Assembly: GCA_029945425.1 (NCBI GenBank)
Contig: JAQSDV010000004.1
Location: 124,001 to 188,000 of the forward strand
Length of the DNA: 64,000 nt
Origin: a bacterium
GTDB lineage: Bacteria; Pseudomonadota; Alphaproteobacteria; Micavibrionales; UBA2020
Direction of reading: 5' to 3'
Shown: positions 16,014 to 26,837 of the stretch, in pieces
How positions within the stretch are numbered: the stretch's first letter is position 1
Layout: every line of letters starts with the position of its first letter
Notes under the pieces: generated by a model
Told to the model about the DNA's origin: nothing
The model's input: the letters and a program-made list of their open reading frames with translations, nothing else
The model's database searches: none
Program-made: the position numbers and the translations under genes

Positions 16014-19000
16014 ACCTCCGCCGCTATTTTCTGCAGCCGCACATAATCGGTTTTGCCTGTGCCCAGCACGGGGATTTCCGACGGCACAATTTTCTTTGGC
16101 ACCGAAAGTTCGCTCAATCCCAGCATCTTGAAGTGAGCCGAGATTGCTTCCGGCGCTGCGGTCGGATAATTGGTGAACAGGATCAGCTTCTCGCCCTTCT
16201 TGTCGTCCTTGACGCTGACCACCGCGTGCTGGTGACCCGGCCACAGTTTTTGCAGCGCCATTTCGACTGCGGTCAGCGACACCATTTCGCCCGCGATCTT
16301 GGCAAAGCGTTTCATGCGGCCCTTGATGGTGATAAATCCGTCATCATCCAGCGCCACGATATCGCCGGTATCGTACCAGCCCTCATCGGGCGGCTGCAAA
16401 ATACCGGGCGCATCGGCCTTCAGGTAGCCCATCATCACGTTCGGGCCGCGCATGACCAGCTTGCCGGAATTTTCCTCGATACCCTCGACCTTTTCCAGTT
16501 TGTGCGCGACGCCCGGCAGCAAACGGCCGACGGAGCCCGCCTTGTTATGCATGGGTGTGTTGATTGAAATGACCGGCGCGGTTTCGGTTGCGCCATAGCC
16601 TTCGAAAATCCGAACGCCGTATTTCTCGCCATACACGCGGCGCGTTTCATCCTTCAGTTTTTCCGCGCCCGCAAACACATAGCGGATGGCATGGAAGTCA
16701 TAGGGGTGCGCAAAACGCGCATAGCCAGCAAGGAAGGTATCCGTGCCGAACAGGATGGTCGCATTCGTGTCGTAAATCAGTTCCGGCACGATGCGGTAAT
16801 GCAGCGGCGACGGGTAATAGAACGCGCGCATGCCCGACAGGATCGGCAGCAGCGTGCCGCCCGTTAGGCCAAATGAATGGAACATCGGCAGGCAGTTGAA
16901 CACGATGTCTTTCGGGCCGAAATCGATGCGGCTGGCGACCTGATAGCGGTTCGACTGGATGTTCCGGTGCGACAGCACGACGCCCTTGGGCGTGCCCTCG
17001 GAGCCCGAGGTGAACAGGATCACCGCCGGATCATGCGGGCTTGCCTTGCGGCGGAAACCGTCCAGCGTTGCGGGGATGTAGCGCGCGGCCAGACCGTAGA
17101 GTTTTTCGGCCAAGCCCACTTCGGCGCGCAACTCCTCGACATACAAAAACTCGATGCCGACCGACTGCATGGCGTCGATCGTCGGGCCCATCTTGCCCAT
17201 TTCGATGAAACGGCGCGATGTGATGACGGTTTTCAGCTTCGCCGTTTCGCAGGCGCTCACGACCTGCGCGGGGCCGGATGAGAAATTGATCATCGCGGGT
17301 ACTTTGCGCAGGGCGTGAAGCGCGAAGAAGGCGACCGATGTGCCGACCATGTTGGGCAGCAGGATGCCGATGGCAGGGATTGTTGCGCCCTCGCCCGTTT
17401 TCAGGCGCTTGTCCATGATTTTGGCCAGCACCAGCGCGCGGCTGATGAAATCGCGGTAATTGACAGGCTCGCGCAACGGGTCTTCGGCAATGATATGTTT
17501 CGTGCCAAACAGGTGCGCGGCATCCATCAGGGACGTGAACAGCGGCTTGTCGATCTCGCTCGCATCGAACACCATCTGCGACATCATGTCATACAATTGC
17601 GCGCCCGCCAGCTGGCGGCGGCGGCGGCCGAAGACGCCTTCCGGCAGCTCGAACTTGCGCGGCGGCAGGATGGTCATGGTAATTTTGGGGAAGCGGCGCA
17701 GGACCGTCTTGCCGGCGGAGCGGGAGAACGGCGTATATTGCGCGCCGTCGATGCGGATCGGCAGCACCATCGCGCCTGCCTTGTCCGCGATCATGCCGGG
17801 GCCTTCATAGACCTTCATCAGCGATCCGGTCATGGAAATGCGGCCTTCGGGGAAGATCATGCCCGTCTTGCCGCTCTTCACCACATCGATCAGCGATTTC
17901 AGCGCTAGCGGATTGGTGGGATCAACCGGATAGGCATCGACCATGCGTAAGAGCGGCTGCATCCACCAGGCGCGTGCGATATGCGTGTTGACGGCAAAGG
18001 TGATTTTGTTGGGCAGGTATGCCGCAATCAGCGCGGCGTCTAGGAACGAGGTATGGTTGGCGATAATCAGGATGCGGTCGCCCGCTTTCTCGAAATTCTC
18101 CAACCCCTTTACTTCGACATTATACGCCCATTTGAAAATCGCGCGGCAGACGGAGCGCAGCAGCGCATCCGGCAGCAGCTGCACGATATAGATCGCGACA
18201 AGGATATCCATCAGCGCCATGGCAAGGAATATGCCGGGGATGCTGGCACCCGCCTTCAGCAGCACCGCGCCGATGATCGAAGATGCCACCATGAACATCG
18301 CGTTCATGATGTTGAGGCCAGCAATCATGCGCGCCATGTAATTGGGGTCGGTGCGTTTCTGTACGATGGCATAGAGCGGCACAACGAACATACCGCCCGA
18401 CAGCGCAATCGCCAGCAGGTCGGCCACGATGCGCCAGTTGCCGGGCTGCGACATAAAGGTCGACGCCGTCAGCAGGTTTGGCTGCGGCGGCATCGCACCA
18501 TTTGCCGCGAAATAGAGGTCGATGCCGAACACGGCCATGCCAATCGCCGCGAGCGGCACATAGGTCGCCTGCACCTGCCCCTTCAGCAGTTTCGAGCACA
18601 GCACGGAACCCGCCGCGATACCGACCGAGAACAAGGTCAGGAGCAGCGTCACCACGCTTTCATCACCGCCCAGATAAACTTTCGCGAAGGCAGGGAATTG
18701 CGTAAGATATGTCGCACCCACCAGCCAGAACCACGAAATGGCGAGGATGGCGCGGTAGACGCCGGTATTGGCCTGCGTGGCCGCCAGAATTTTCTGCGTT
18801 TCCTGCCAGAAATTACGGTTGATGACGAGGTCGGGCGAGGGGCCGGGTGCGGTCGGGATAAAACGGCTGGCGCAATAGCCCGCCACCGCCACGGTCACGC
18901 AAGCGACCGAAATAATCATCTCGCCCAGTTCCTGATGCGCGATCAGAACGCCGCCCGCAATCGTGCCCAGCAGGATTGCCATGAACGTGCCTGCCTCGAC

Positions 19001-19432
19001 ATAGGCATTTCCGCTGAGCAGTTCATCGCCCTCCAGATGCTGGGGCAGCACGGCGTATTTCACAGGGCCGAAGAAGGTTGAATGCAAACCCATGCAGAAC
19101 AGCACGACGAACAATACGGGCAGGCTATGCGTCAGGAAACCGACCGCCGCCAGCAGCATGAAACCGATTTCAGCGATTTTCACGTATTGCGCGATGCGCG
19201 CGCGGTCGATTTTATCGGCAAACTGTCCGGCGGTTGCCGAGAACAGGAAGAACGGCAGGATAAACACCCCCGCCGCCATGGTGACCAGTATTTGCGGCGG
19301 GATCGAGGTGTCTGTCGCAAGGCGGAAGGTGATGAGCATCGCCAGCGCCGTCTTGAACAGGTTGTCGTTGAACGCGCCCAGGAACTGCGTCAGGAACAGC
19401 GGAAAAAACCGCCGTGATTTCAGAATGGACAT
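16010..19432 (-). CDS. Aas-like fusion: lysophospholipid transporter, acyltransferase and acyl-ACP/CoA synthetase
   Basis: One 1140-residue protein joins three modules. Residues 1-410 form an MFS permease like LplT (FFPLFLTQFLGAFNDNLFKT). Residues 440-630 form a PlsC-type acyltransferase with the HX4D motif in NHTSFLD and FPEGRIS. The rest is an AMP-binding synthetase with ILFTSGSEGTPKGVVL. In E. coli, LplT and Aas are separate; together they import lysophospholipid and re-acylate it at the inner membrane. The start is ATG 19432; TTG 19453 is less likely. Fusion forms occur in other proteobacteria. Confidence 0.93.
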   Translation of the reverse strand: MSILKSRRFFPLFLTQFLGAFNDNLFKTALAMLITFRLATDTSIPPQILVTMAAGVFILPFFLFSATAGQFADKIDRARIAQYVKIAEIGFMLLAAVGFLTHSLPVLFVVLFCMGLHSTFFGPVKYAVLPQHLEGDELLSGNAYVEAGTFMAILLGTIAGGVLIAHQELGEMIISVACVTVAVAGYCASRFIPTAPGPSPDLVINRNFWQETQKILAATQANTGVYRAILAISWFWLVGATYLTQFPAFAKVYLGGDESVVTLLLTLFSVGIAAGSVLCSKLLKGQVQATYVPLAAIGMAVFGIDLYFAANGAMPPQPNLLTASTFMSQPGNWRIVADLLAIALSGGMFVVPLYAIVQKRTDPNYMARMIAGLNIMNAMFMVASSIIGAVLLKAGASIPGIFLAMALMDILVAIYIVQLLPDALLRSVCRAIFKWAYNVEVKGLENFEKAGDRILIIANHTSFLDAALIAAYLPNKITFAVNTHIARAWWMQPLLRMVDAYPVDPTNPLALKSLIDVVKSGKTGMIFPEGRISMTGSLMKVYEGPGMIADKAGAMVLPIRIDGAQYTPFSRSAGKTVLRRFPKITMTILPPRKFELPEGVFGRRRRQLAGAQLYDMMSQMVFDASEIDKPLFTSLMDAAHLFGTKHIIAEDPLREPVNYRDFISRALVLAKIMDKRLKTGEGATIPAIGILLPNMVGTSVAFFALHALRKVPAMINFSSGPAQVVSACETAKLKTVITSRRFIEMGKMGPTIDAMQSVGIEFLYVEELRAEVGLAEKLYGLAARYIPATLDGFRRKASPHDPAVILFTSGSEGTPKGVVLSHRNIQSNRYQVASRIDFGPKDIVFNCLPMFHSFGLTGGTLLPILSGMRAFYYPSPLHYRIVPELIYDTNATILFGTDTFLAGYARFAHPYDFHAIRYVFAGAEKLKDETRRVYGEKYGVRIFEGYGATETAPVISINTPMHNKAGSVGRLLPGVAHKLEKVEGIEENSGKLVMRGPNVMMGYLKADAPGILQPPDEGWYDTGDIVALDDDGFITIKGRMKRFAKIAGEMVSLTAVEMALQKLWPGHQHAVVSVKDDKKGEKLILFTNYPTAAPEAISAHFKMLGLSELSVPKKIVPSEIPVLGTGKTDYVRLQKIAAEV

Positions 19433-19492
19433 GCGTTGTCGCGCCCCTCGCAAGAATGTTTAAAGAGACGCCCGGATGGAAAACCGGCCGCC

Positions 19493-20992
19493 TTATTCGA
19501 AGTTTTCCGCCACGAAACGGTCGAGCAGGCGGACGCCGAAGGCCGACGCGCCTTTCGGCGCTGCGGTGCGGTCCTTGTTGTTCCATGCCACGCCCGCGAT
19601 ATCGAGATGGGCCCATTTCACGCCCGGCTGGATAAACCGCTTCAGGAAATGCGCGCCGATGGCGGAGCCCGCATCGCGGCCGCCGGAGATGTTTTTGATG
19701 TCGGCGGCGGGGCTGTCGATTGCCTTGTCCCATGCATCGTTCAGCGGCAGGCGCCAGAGTTCCTCGCCCACGCCCTGACCCGCCAGCGTCAACTGCTGCG
19801 CAAGGCCGTCATCGTTCGAGAACAGACCCGCATATTCATGGCCCAGCGCGATGATGACCGCACCCGTCAGAGTCGCGAGGTCGACGATATGCGTCGGCTT
19901 GAATTCTTCCTGTGCGTACCAGAGCGCATCGCAGAGGATCAGGCGGCCTTCGGCATCGGTGTTCAGAATTTCAATCGTCTGGCCGGACATCGAGGTCACG
20001 ATGTCGCTGGGGCGGCAGGCATTGCCGGACGGCATGTTTTCGGCCAAAGCCACAACACCCACCACGTTCACCTTCGCGCCGCGCGCGGCCAGCGCATACA
20101 TCAGGCCGGTGACGGCTGCGGCACCCGCCATATCCCATTTCATGTCTTCCATGCCGGGGCCGGGCTTCAGCGAAATGCCGCCGGTGTCAAAAGTCACACC
20201 TTTGCCCACGAAGCAGATTGTTTTGTCTTTCTTGCTGCCGCCGTAATATTCCATCGAAACGAGTTTCGGTTCGCGCACGCTGCCTTGGCCGACAGCCTCC
20301 AGCGCGCCCATGCCGAGCTTCTGGATTTCTTTCATGCCGAGCGTCTTTACCTTCACGCCGAGCGGCACCAATTCGCTCTTGATAATATCGGCGAAGCTTT
20401 CGGGATAAAGGTAGTTCGGGGTTTCAGAAACCAGGTCGCGCGTCAGGTACACGCCGTCGATCAGCGTATCGGCTTCATCGAACAGCTTCTTCGCCTTGTG
20501 CGGATGGTCGACGGTGAAGGAGAGCGATTTTACGGTCGGCTTTTTGTCTTTGGGTTCCTTGGTCAGGTATTTGTCGAAGCGGTAGGACGACAAAACCGCG
20601 CCCGCTGCCATGCTGGACGCCGCTTCGTTGGCGTCGAGGTGTTTCAGCGCGAGGCCTTCGGAGGAGAAAGCCAGTTCCGCGCTTGCCGCCTTGCGGGCGT
20701 TCAGCAGGGATACGACCGTGCCGCCGATTTTTTCAAAATCCGTTTCCTTCAGCTCCTCCGCCTTGCCGAGGCCGACGATGACCAGATGGCGGTGCGGCAG
20801 TCCTTCAGGACCTGAAATCACCAGCGTCTGCGCCTTTTTGCCCTCGAATTGCTCGGCTTCGATTGCGCGTTTCAGCGCGCCGTTGGTTTTCTTGTCCGCC
20901 CATTTACCGCCTTCCAGCAGCTTGCCGCCCTCGGTCGCGAAGGCGACAAAGGCATCGGATTTGGTGGCTTTTGAATCGAAAGAGATTTTCAT
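19493..20992 (-). CDS. pepA: leucyl aminopeptidase (M17)
   Basis: A 499-residue two-metal aminopeptidase. The M17 signature NTDAEGRLILCDALWY is exact, and the metal-binding region GKGVTFDTGGISLKPG and DMAGAAAV are intact. It releases N-terminal residues from cytoplasmic peptides; E. coli PepA also binds DNA. It precedes the Aas-like gene by 60 bases in the same direction and is divergent from lptF, so the 112-base gap must hold both promoters. Confidence 0.96.
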   Translation of the reverse strand: MKISFDSKATKSDAFVAFATEGGKLLEGGKWADKKTNGALKRAIEAEQFEGKKAQTLVISGPEGLPHRHLVIVGLGKAEELKETDFEKIGGTVVSLLNARKAASAELAFSSEGLALKHLDANEAASSMAAGAVLSSYRFDKYLTKEPKDKKPTVKSLSFTVDHPHKAKKLFDEADTLIDGVYLTRDLVSETPNYLYPESFADIIKSELVPLGVKVKTLGMKEIQKLGMGALEAVGQGSVREPKLVSMEYYGGSKKDKTICFVGKGVTFDTGGISLKPGPGMEDMKWDMAGAAAVTGLMYALAARGAKVNVVGVVALAENMPSGNACRPSDIVTSMSGQTIEILNTDAEGRLILCDALWYAQEEFKPTHIVDLATLTGAVIIALGHEYAGLFSNDDGLAQQLTLAGQGVGEELWRLPLNDAWDKAIDSPAADIKNISGGRDAGSAIGAHFLKRFIQPGVKWAHLDIAGVAWNNKDRTAAPKGASAFGVRLLDRFVAENFE

Positions 20993-21104
20993 GGCGGACC
21001 TATTTTTCTTCCTTTTTTGGACGGGAGAGGCTAAAAAACCTTAGAGGATAAATATAAAGAGGTGGTTAAGACTATTCCACCCAAAGATTGCCCGGAAGGC
21101 GGTC

Positions 21105-22256
21105 ATGCTGATTACCCGCTACCTTATGAAGAATTTGATCTCCGCCACGTTTTTCGTCACCATCGCGCTGACGATGGTGGTGCTGCTGACGCAATCGTTG
21201 AAGATTCTGGAACTGGTGGCCAATTCCGATGCCCCGCCCGGGCTATTCGCCAAAATGGTCGCGCTATCCCTGCCAAAATTTCTGGAAACGATCCTGCCCG
21301 TCGCTTTGGTAATCGCCTCGATTTTCACTTATAACAAGTTTATTATGGATAACGAATTGGTCGTGCTGCGGTCCTGCGGCTTCGATCACCATGCGCTTAT
21401 CCGGCCCGCCTTGCTGCTCGCGGCGAGCGTGACCATCATCATGCTGGCGCTCACCACCTATGCAACGCCCGTTTCGTACACGGCCATGCAGTCGCTTCGA
21501 ACGCAGGTGATGTCGAAATATTCGGCCTTCCTGCTGCGCGAAGGCGTGTTCAACACCTTCGGCAAGGACCTGACTGTTTATGTGCGCGGCCGCGACCGCA
21601 ACGGCGACCTGACCGGCATCCTGATCCATGACCGCAGGGACAAGAACAAGCCGCCCAGCACCACAACCGCGAAACGCGGCCGGCTGGTCATGAACAAGGA
21701 CATCCCGACAATTCTGGTGCAAGACGGCATGCGCCAGCAGATGGATACCGCGAGCAATTCGGTCAGCCGCCTTTACTTCTCCGAATACATGATCGAGGTT
21801 AATTCGCTCGACACCGGCCAGCGCGTGCGCAACCGCGATTACGGCGAACGCACCCTGCCCGAACTGCTGCGCCCCGATATGAGCGTCAAATACGACCGCG
21901 ACCGGCGCGAAGTATTTTTGGCGGAGGCGCATGCAGATCTGGTGCGCCCGTTCCTGACGGTTGCATTCGTGCTGCCTGCGCTCGCTGTGCTGCTGGTTGG
22001 GCCGTTCAACCGGCGCGGTCAAGGGCGCAAAGTGACGGTCGCCGTGCTTCTCATTGTTGCTATTATGGCCGCCAATCTGATGCTGACCAGCGCTACGCGC
22101 AGGCATATCGAACTCGCACCGTTGCTGTACATCGCCGTATTTGTGCCGATTTTCGCCGGTTATTACGTGCTGGGCCTGCGCGGCGAACAGCAGATCATGG
22201 CCCTGTTGCGCCGCTGGAACGAACGCCGCAGCAGGCAGTTGGGGGCGGTCGCATGA
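21105..22256 (+). CDS. lptF: LPS export permease LptF
   Basis: A 383-residue YjgP/YjgQ family permease with two N-terminal helices, a periplasmic jellyroll and three or four C-terminal helices. It begins LITRYLMKNLISATFFVTIAL and includes FLETILPVALVIASIFTYNK and NELVVLRSCG, which are family hallmarks. With LptG and the LptB ATPase it extracts LPS from the inner membrane. The lptG start overlaps its stop by four bases. Confidence 0.94.
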   Translation: MLITRYLMKNLISATFFVTIALTMVVLLTQSLKILELVANSDAPPGLFAKMVALSLPKFLETILPVALVIASIFTYNKFIMDNELVVLRSCGFDHHALIRPALLLAASVTIIMLALTTYATPVSYTAMQSLRTQVMSKYSAFLLREGVFNTFGKDLTVYVRGRDRNGDLTGILIHDRRDKNKPPSTTTAKRGRLVMNKDIPTILVQDGMRQQMDTASNSVSRLYFSEYMIEVNSLDTGQRVRNRDYGERTLPELLRPDMSVKYDRDRREVFLAEAHADLVRPFLTVAFVLPALAVLLVGPFNRRGQGRKVTVAVLLIVAIMAANLMLTSATRRHIELAPLLYIAVFVPIFAGYYVLGLRGEQQIMALLRRWNERRSRQLGAVA

Positions 22257-23344
22257 TTTCTTCCCCTACTTTGTTCCGCTATATCAGCCGCAGCTTCATG
22301 TTCAACGTATTGATGATTTCCTGCGTGCTGGTGGGGCTGGTCTTTGTCATCAATTCGGTTGAATTGCTGCGCCGGGCCGCGGCGCATCCCGATATCGGAT
22401 TTACGCTGGTGATCCAGATGTCGCTGCTCTCGCTGCCGCAATTTGTGGAACGGATATTGCCCTTCGCTGTGCTGTTCGGGTCAATTTACACCTGCTGGCG
22501 GCTGAACAAGACGCACGAGCTGGTGGTGATCCGCTCCTCCGGCCTGTCTGCCTGGCAGTTTCTGTTCCCGATGATGGCGGCGGCACTGCTGTTTGGCCTC
22601 TGCGTCACCACGATGATGAACCCCATCTCGGCTGTCCTGTCCGCCAAATACGAACAGCTGGAAGATACGCACCTGAAGGCGAAGCAAAGCACGGTTTCGG
22701 TCCTGCGCACCGGCATCTGGTTGCGTCAGCCCGTGGAAAAAGGCTATGCCCTGATCCATGCTGCCGGGTTCGACCAGCAGGAGTGGAAACTGTCCGAAGT
22801 CATCGTGTTCTTTTTCGACAATGACGACAATTTCACGAAGCGGATCGACAGCCCCCTCGCCTTCCTCCGCGAGGGGCATTGGGAGCTGCGGGAAGCCGTG
22901 CTGAACGACCGCAGCGGCGTCACGCGCCACGACACGGAATTATTGAAAACCGAGCTGACGGCCAGCAAGATTGAAGAATCGTTTTCCTCCCCCGAGACGA
23001 TTTCCTTCTGGAGCCTGCCCGAATACATCCGCATTATGGAAGAAACCGGCTTCCCCGCCACCCGTTTGCATATCCGCTTCCATTCCCTGATGGCCCAACC
23101 CTTCTTTTTCGTGGCCATGGTGCTGCTGGCTGCGACATTTTCGCTACGTCCGCCAAGATTCGGGGGGGCAGGTGCCCTGTTAGCCCTTGGCGTAGCCATT
23201 GGATTCTTTGTATTCTTCATGGACTCAATGCTCGGTGCTTTCGGACTGTCGCAAAAGATCCCCGCTTATCTCGCAGCCTGGACTCCCGCGATCGTTAGCC
23301 TCCTTCTGGGGACAACAGCTTTGTTGCATCTGGAAGACGGTTAA
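22253..23344 (+). CDS. lptG: LPS export permease LptG
   Basis: The 363-residue partner of LptF, with the same fold. Motifs include LPQFVERILPFAVLFGSIYTC and THELVVIRSSGLSAWQFL, and the C-terminal helices hold LLALGVAIGFFVFFMDSM. The ATGA overlap with lptF indicates coupled translation. The order lptF-lptG is conserved, but here mlaA and mlaC follow in place of the more usual lptD. Confidence 0.94.
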   Translation: MISSPTLFRYISRSFMFNVLMISCVLVGLVFVINSVELLRRAAAHPDIGFTLVIQMSLLSLPQFVERILPFAVLFGSIYTCWRLNKTHELVVIRSSGLSAWQFLFPMMAAALLFGLCVTTMMNPISAVLSAKYEQLEDTHLKAKQSTVSVLRTGIWLRQPVEKGYALIHAAGFDQQEWKLSEVIVFFFDNDDNFTKRIDSPLAFLREGHWELREAVLNDRSGVTRHDTELLKTELTASKIEESFSSPETISFWSLPEYIRIMEETGFPATRLHIRFHSLMAQPFFFVAMVLLAATFSLRPPRFGGAGALLALGVAIGFFVFFMDSMLGAFGLSQKIPAYLAAWTPAIVSLLLGTTALLHLEDG

Positions 23345-23409
23345 TAATTGAGTAATCGTATGTAGTTAAAGTGGTATTGGGCACTACATTGAACGCAAGA
23401 ACGGAAATA

Positions 23410-24186
23410 ATGAAAATGTCTCGGGCAGCTAACTTCTCCACCAAAATTATGACCATCGTGCTTTGTGGCTTTCTGGCCGTGAGTGCCAGCTCCTGCGCAA
23501 AGTCGGTCAGCCCTGAAACCGGCTACAAAACCGGTATCAGCGACCCGATCGAACCGTTCAACCGTGGCGTCTTCGCCTTCAACAACATCGTCGATATCGT
23601 GCTGATCGAGCCGCTCGCCAAGATCTACAACACGATCTTCCCGAGCTTCGTGCGCGACGGCGTGCAGAATTTCATGCGCAACCTGCGCTCGCCCATCATC
23701 ATCGGCAACCAGTTGCTGCAGGGCGACCTGAAAGGCGCCGGCGTTGCAACCGCCCGCCTGATCATCAACACCACCGCCGGCATCGGCGGCCTGGTCGATG
23801 TCGCATCCGCGCAAGGCCTTGGCTACGAGCCGGAAGACTTCGGCCAGACGCTTGCTGTGTGGGGCCTGGGTGACGGCTTCTACCTCGTCCTGCCCATCTT
23901 CGGCCCGTCGTCGCTGCGCGACACCGGCGGCATGGCTGTAGACGGTATCGCTGATCCCTTGCGCCTGCTGGCGCACAACACCGACAACATGTGGTGGTAC
24001 TACACCCGCCTCGGCGTCGAGGGTCTCGATACCCGCGCGCGCCTTGTGAAAGCTGTTGAGGACCTGCGCGCAAACAGCCTCGACTACTACGCGGCCGTGC
24101 GCTCCGCTTACTCGCAAAAACGCCACTCGCTGATCAGCGACGAGCGTCCCGGCGACAGCGCGGCGATTCCCGACTACGGCAATTAA
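23410..24186 (+). CDS. mlaA: MlaA (VacJ) outer-membrane lipoprotein
   Basis: The protein has a signal sequence ending in a lipobox-like VSASSC, then the MlaA core: SDPIEPFNRGVFAFNNIVD, VRDGVQNFMRNLRSPIIIGN, and EDFGQTLAVWGLGDGFYLVLP. MlaA removes misplaced phospholipid from the outer leaflet of the outer membrane. ATG 23410 is preferred over GTG 23371, because the longer form would put a hydrophilic stretch before the signal peptide. It forms a pair with mlaC 25 bases downstream, close behind the LPS export genes. Confidence 0.93.
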   Translation: MKMSRAANFSTKIMTIVLCGFLAVSASSCAKSVSPETGYKTGISDPIEPFNRGVFAFNNIVDIVLIEPLAKIYNTIFPSFVRDGVQNFMRNLRSPIIIGNQLLQGDLKGAGVATARLIINTTAGIGGLVDVASAQGLGYEPEDFGQTLAVWGLGDGFYLVLPIFGPSSLRDTGGMAVDGIADPLRLLAHNTDNMWWYYTRLGVEGLDTRARLVKAVEDLRANSLDYYAAVRSAYSQKRHSLISDERPGDSAAIPDYGN

Positions 24187-24211
24187 CAATAAAAAAAGAG
24201 GTAAATAGAGA

Positions 24212-24820
24212 ATGCGTTTCCACCTGATACTTGCGGCCTTCGCGTTCATCCTGTTTGCCTCGCCTGCCGCATTTGCAGCCAAGACCGACGGCACGCCTGC
24301 CGCGCAGTTCGTGCAGAAGATGGGCGACAAGGCGCTGACCTCCCTCACCGCCCGTGAACTGGAAGGCAATGTGCGCGCACAGCGTGTCCGCAGCCTGCTG
24401 CACGACAATTTCGACGTTGCGACCATCGGCCGTTTCGTGATGGGCCCGTCGTGGAAAACGGCGACAGCCGCGCAGAAATCCCAATATATCGACCTGTTCG
24501 AAGACATGATCGTCGCGACCTACACCAAACGCTTTGCCGAATATTCGGGCCAGTCGTTCAAGGTCACGGGCTCATCGGCAGCAGGCGGCTCCGACAGCCT
24601 CGTCAAAAGCCAGATCCTGCAAAAAGACGGCCCGCCCGTGATGGTGGACTGGCGCGTCCGCAACAAGGACGGCGGCTTCAAGGTTGTCGACGTCGTCGTG
24701 GAAAGCATCAGCATGACCATGACCCAGCGCGACGATTTCGCGGGCGTCATCAGCAGCAAGGGCGTCGACGGCCTGCTGGAAGTCCTGCGCAAGCGCGCGG
24801 GCAAGATCGCCAAGAAATAA
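24212..24820 (+). CDS. mlaC: MlaC-type periplasmic phospholipid-binding protein
   Basis: A 202-residue exported protein (signal peptide FHLILAAFAFILFASPAAFA) of the MlaC/Ttg2D family. Typical parts are AQFVQKMGDKALTSL, LHDNFDVATIGRFVMG and VDWRVRNKDGGFKVVDVVVE. It shuttles phospholipid between MlaA and the inner-membrane MlaFEDB complex. No mlaFEDB gene is in this window. An AAAGAGG ribosome site lies before the ATG, and a strong terminator follows. Confidence 0.92.
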   Translation: MRFHLILAAFAFILFASPAAFAAKTDGTPAAQFVQKMGDKALTSLTARELEGNVRAQRVRSLLHDNFDVATIGRFVMGPSWKTATAAQKSQYIDLFEDMIVATYTKRFAEYSGQSFKVTGSSAAGGSDSLVKSQILQKDGPPVMVDWRVRNKDGGFKVVDVVVESISMTMTQRDDFAGVISSKGVDGLLEVLRKRAGKIAKK

Positions 24821-24839
24821 CCGCCTTCACAGCGGATAC

Positions 24840-24872
24840 AAAAAAAGCCCGGAAGAAATTCCGGGCTTTTTT
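24840..24872. terminator. bidirectional rho-independent terminator
   Basis: The stem GCCCGGAA/TTCCGGGC (24847-24866) has an A-run on its left and a T-run on its right, so it serves mlaC on + and ettA on -. Confidence 0.9.
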
Positions 24873-24889
24873 CTTGGCTGCTTTCCGGG

Positions 24890-26578
<1,689 letters not shown>

Positions 26579-26615
26579 GGCTTTGATTTCCTTTACTTTT
26601 TTCAGGGTAGATAGG

Positions 26616-26635
26616 CCTGTGCAGAACCTGTGCAG
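26616..26635 (+). promoter_or_regulatory. paired TGTGCAG repeats, left end of island
   Basis: CCTGTGCAG occurs twice with an 11-base period. The same arrangement appears near the integrase (35469-35487, 35521-35539) and at 28597-28615. Probable integrase arm-type sites or operators; they lie between the new ettA promoter and its start codon. Confidence 0.5.
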
Positions 26636-26658
26636 GCGACTTTGCCGAATCTTCGCTA

Positions 26659-26686
26659 ATTTTAGCGAATTCGCTACTTCGCGCAA
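26659..26686 (-). promoter_or_regulatory. putative element-borne promoter for ettA
   Basis: On the - strand TTGCGC (26686-26681) and TAAAAT (26664-26659) are 16 bases apart, pointing at ettA. A perfect palindrome CGCTAATTTTAGCG (26654-26667) covers the -10, a possible operator. The rest of 26687-26837 shows nothing else clear. Confidence 0.4.
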
Positions 26687-26837
26687 GCGTTCTGTAAAGG
26701 GTTTGTCTGCTTGCGCAGGCAGAATAAGGGCACCTTTACTGCATAGAACCTGGCGGGCACCCCGCGATGGGCAACGAAGCCGCCCAAAACCGTCAATTGG
26801 TCATAGCCGGAAAGTAACGAAGGGGGGGATGGTCGGG

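Noticed and set aside
26579..26837. A tRNA gene at the island edge, the usual integrase target
   Set aside because: No cloverleaf or anticodon arm could be drawn; the duplicated sequence is the ettA start.
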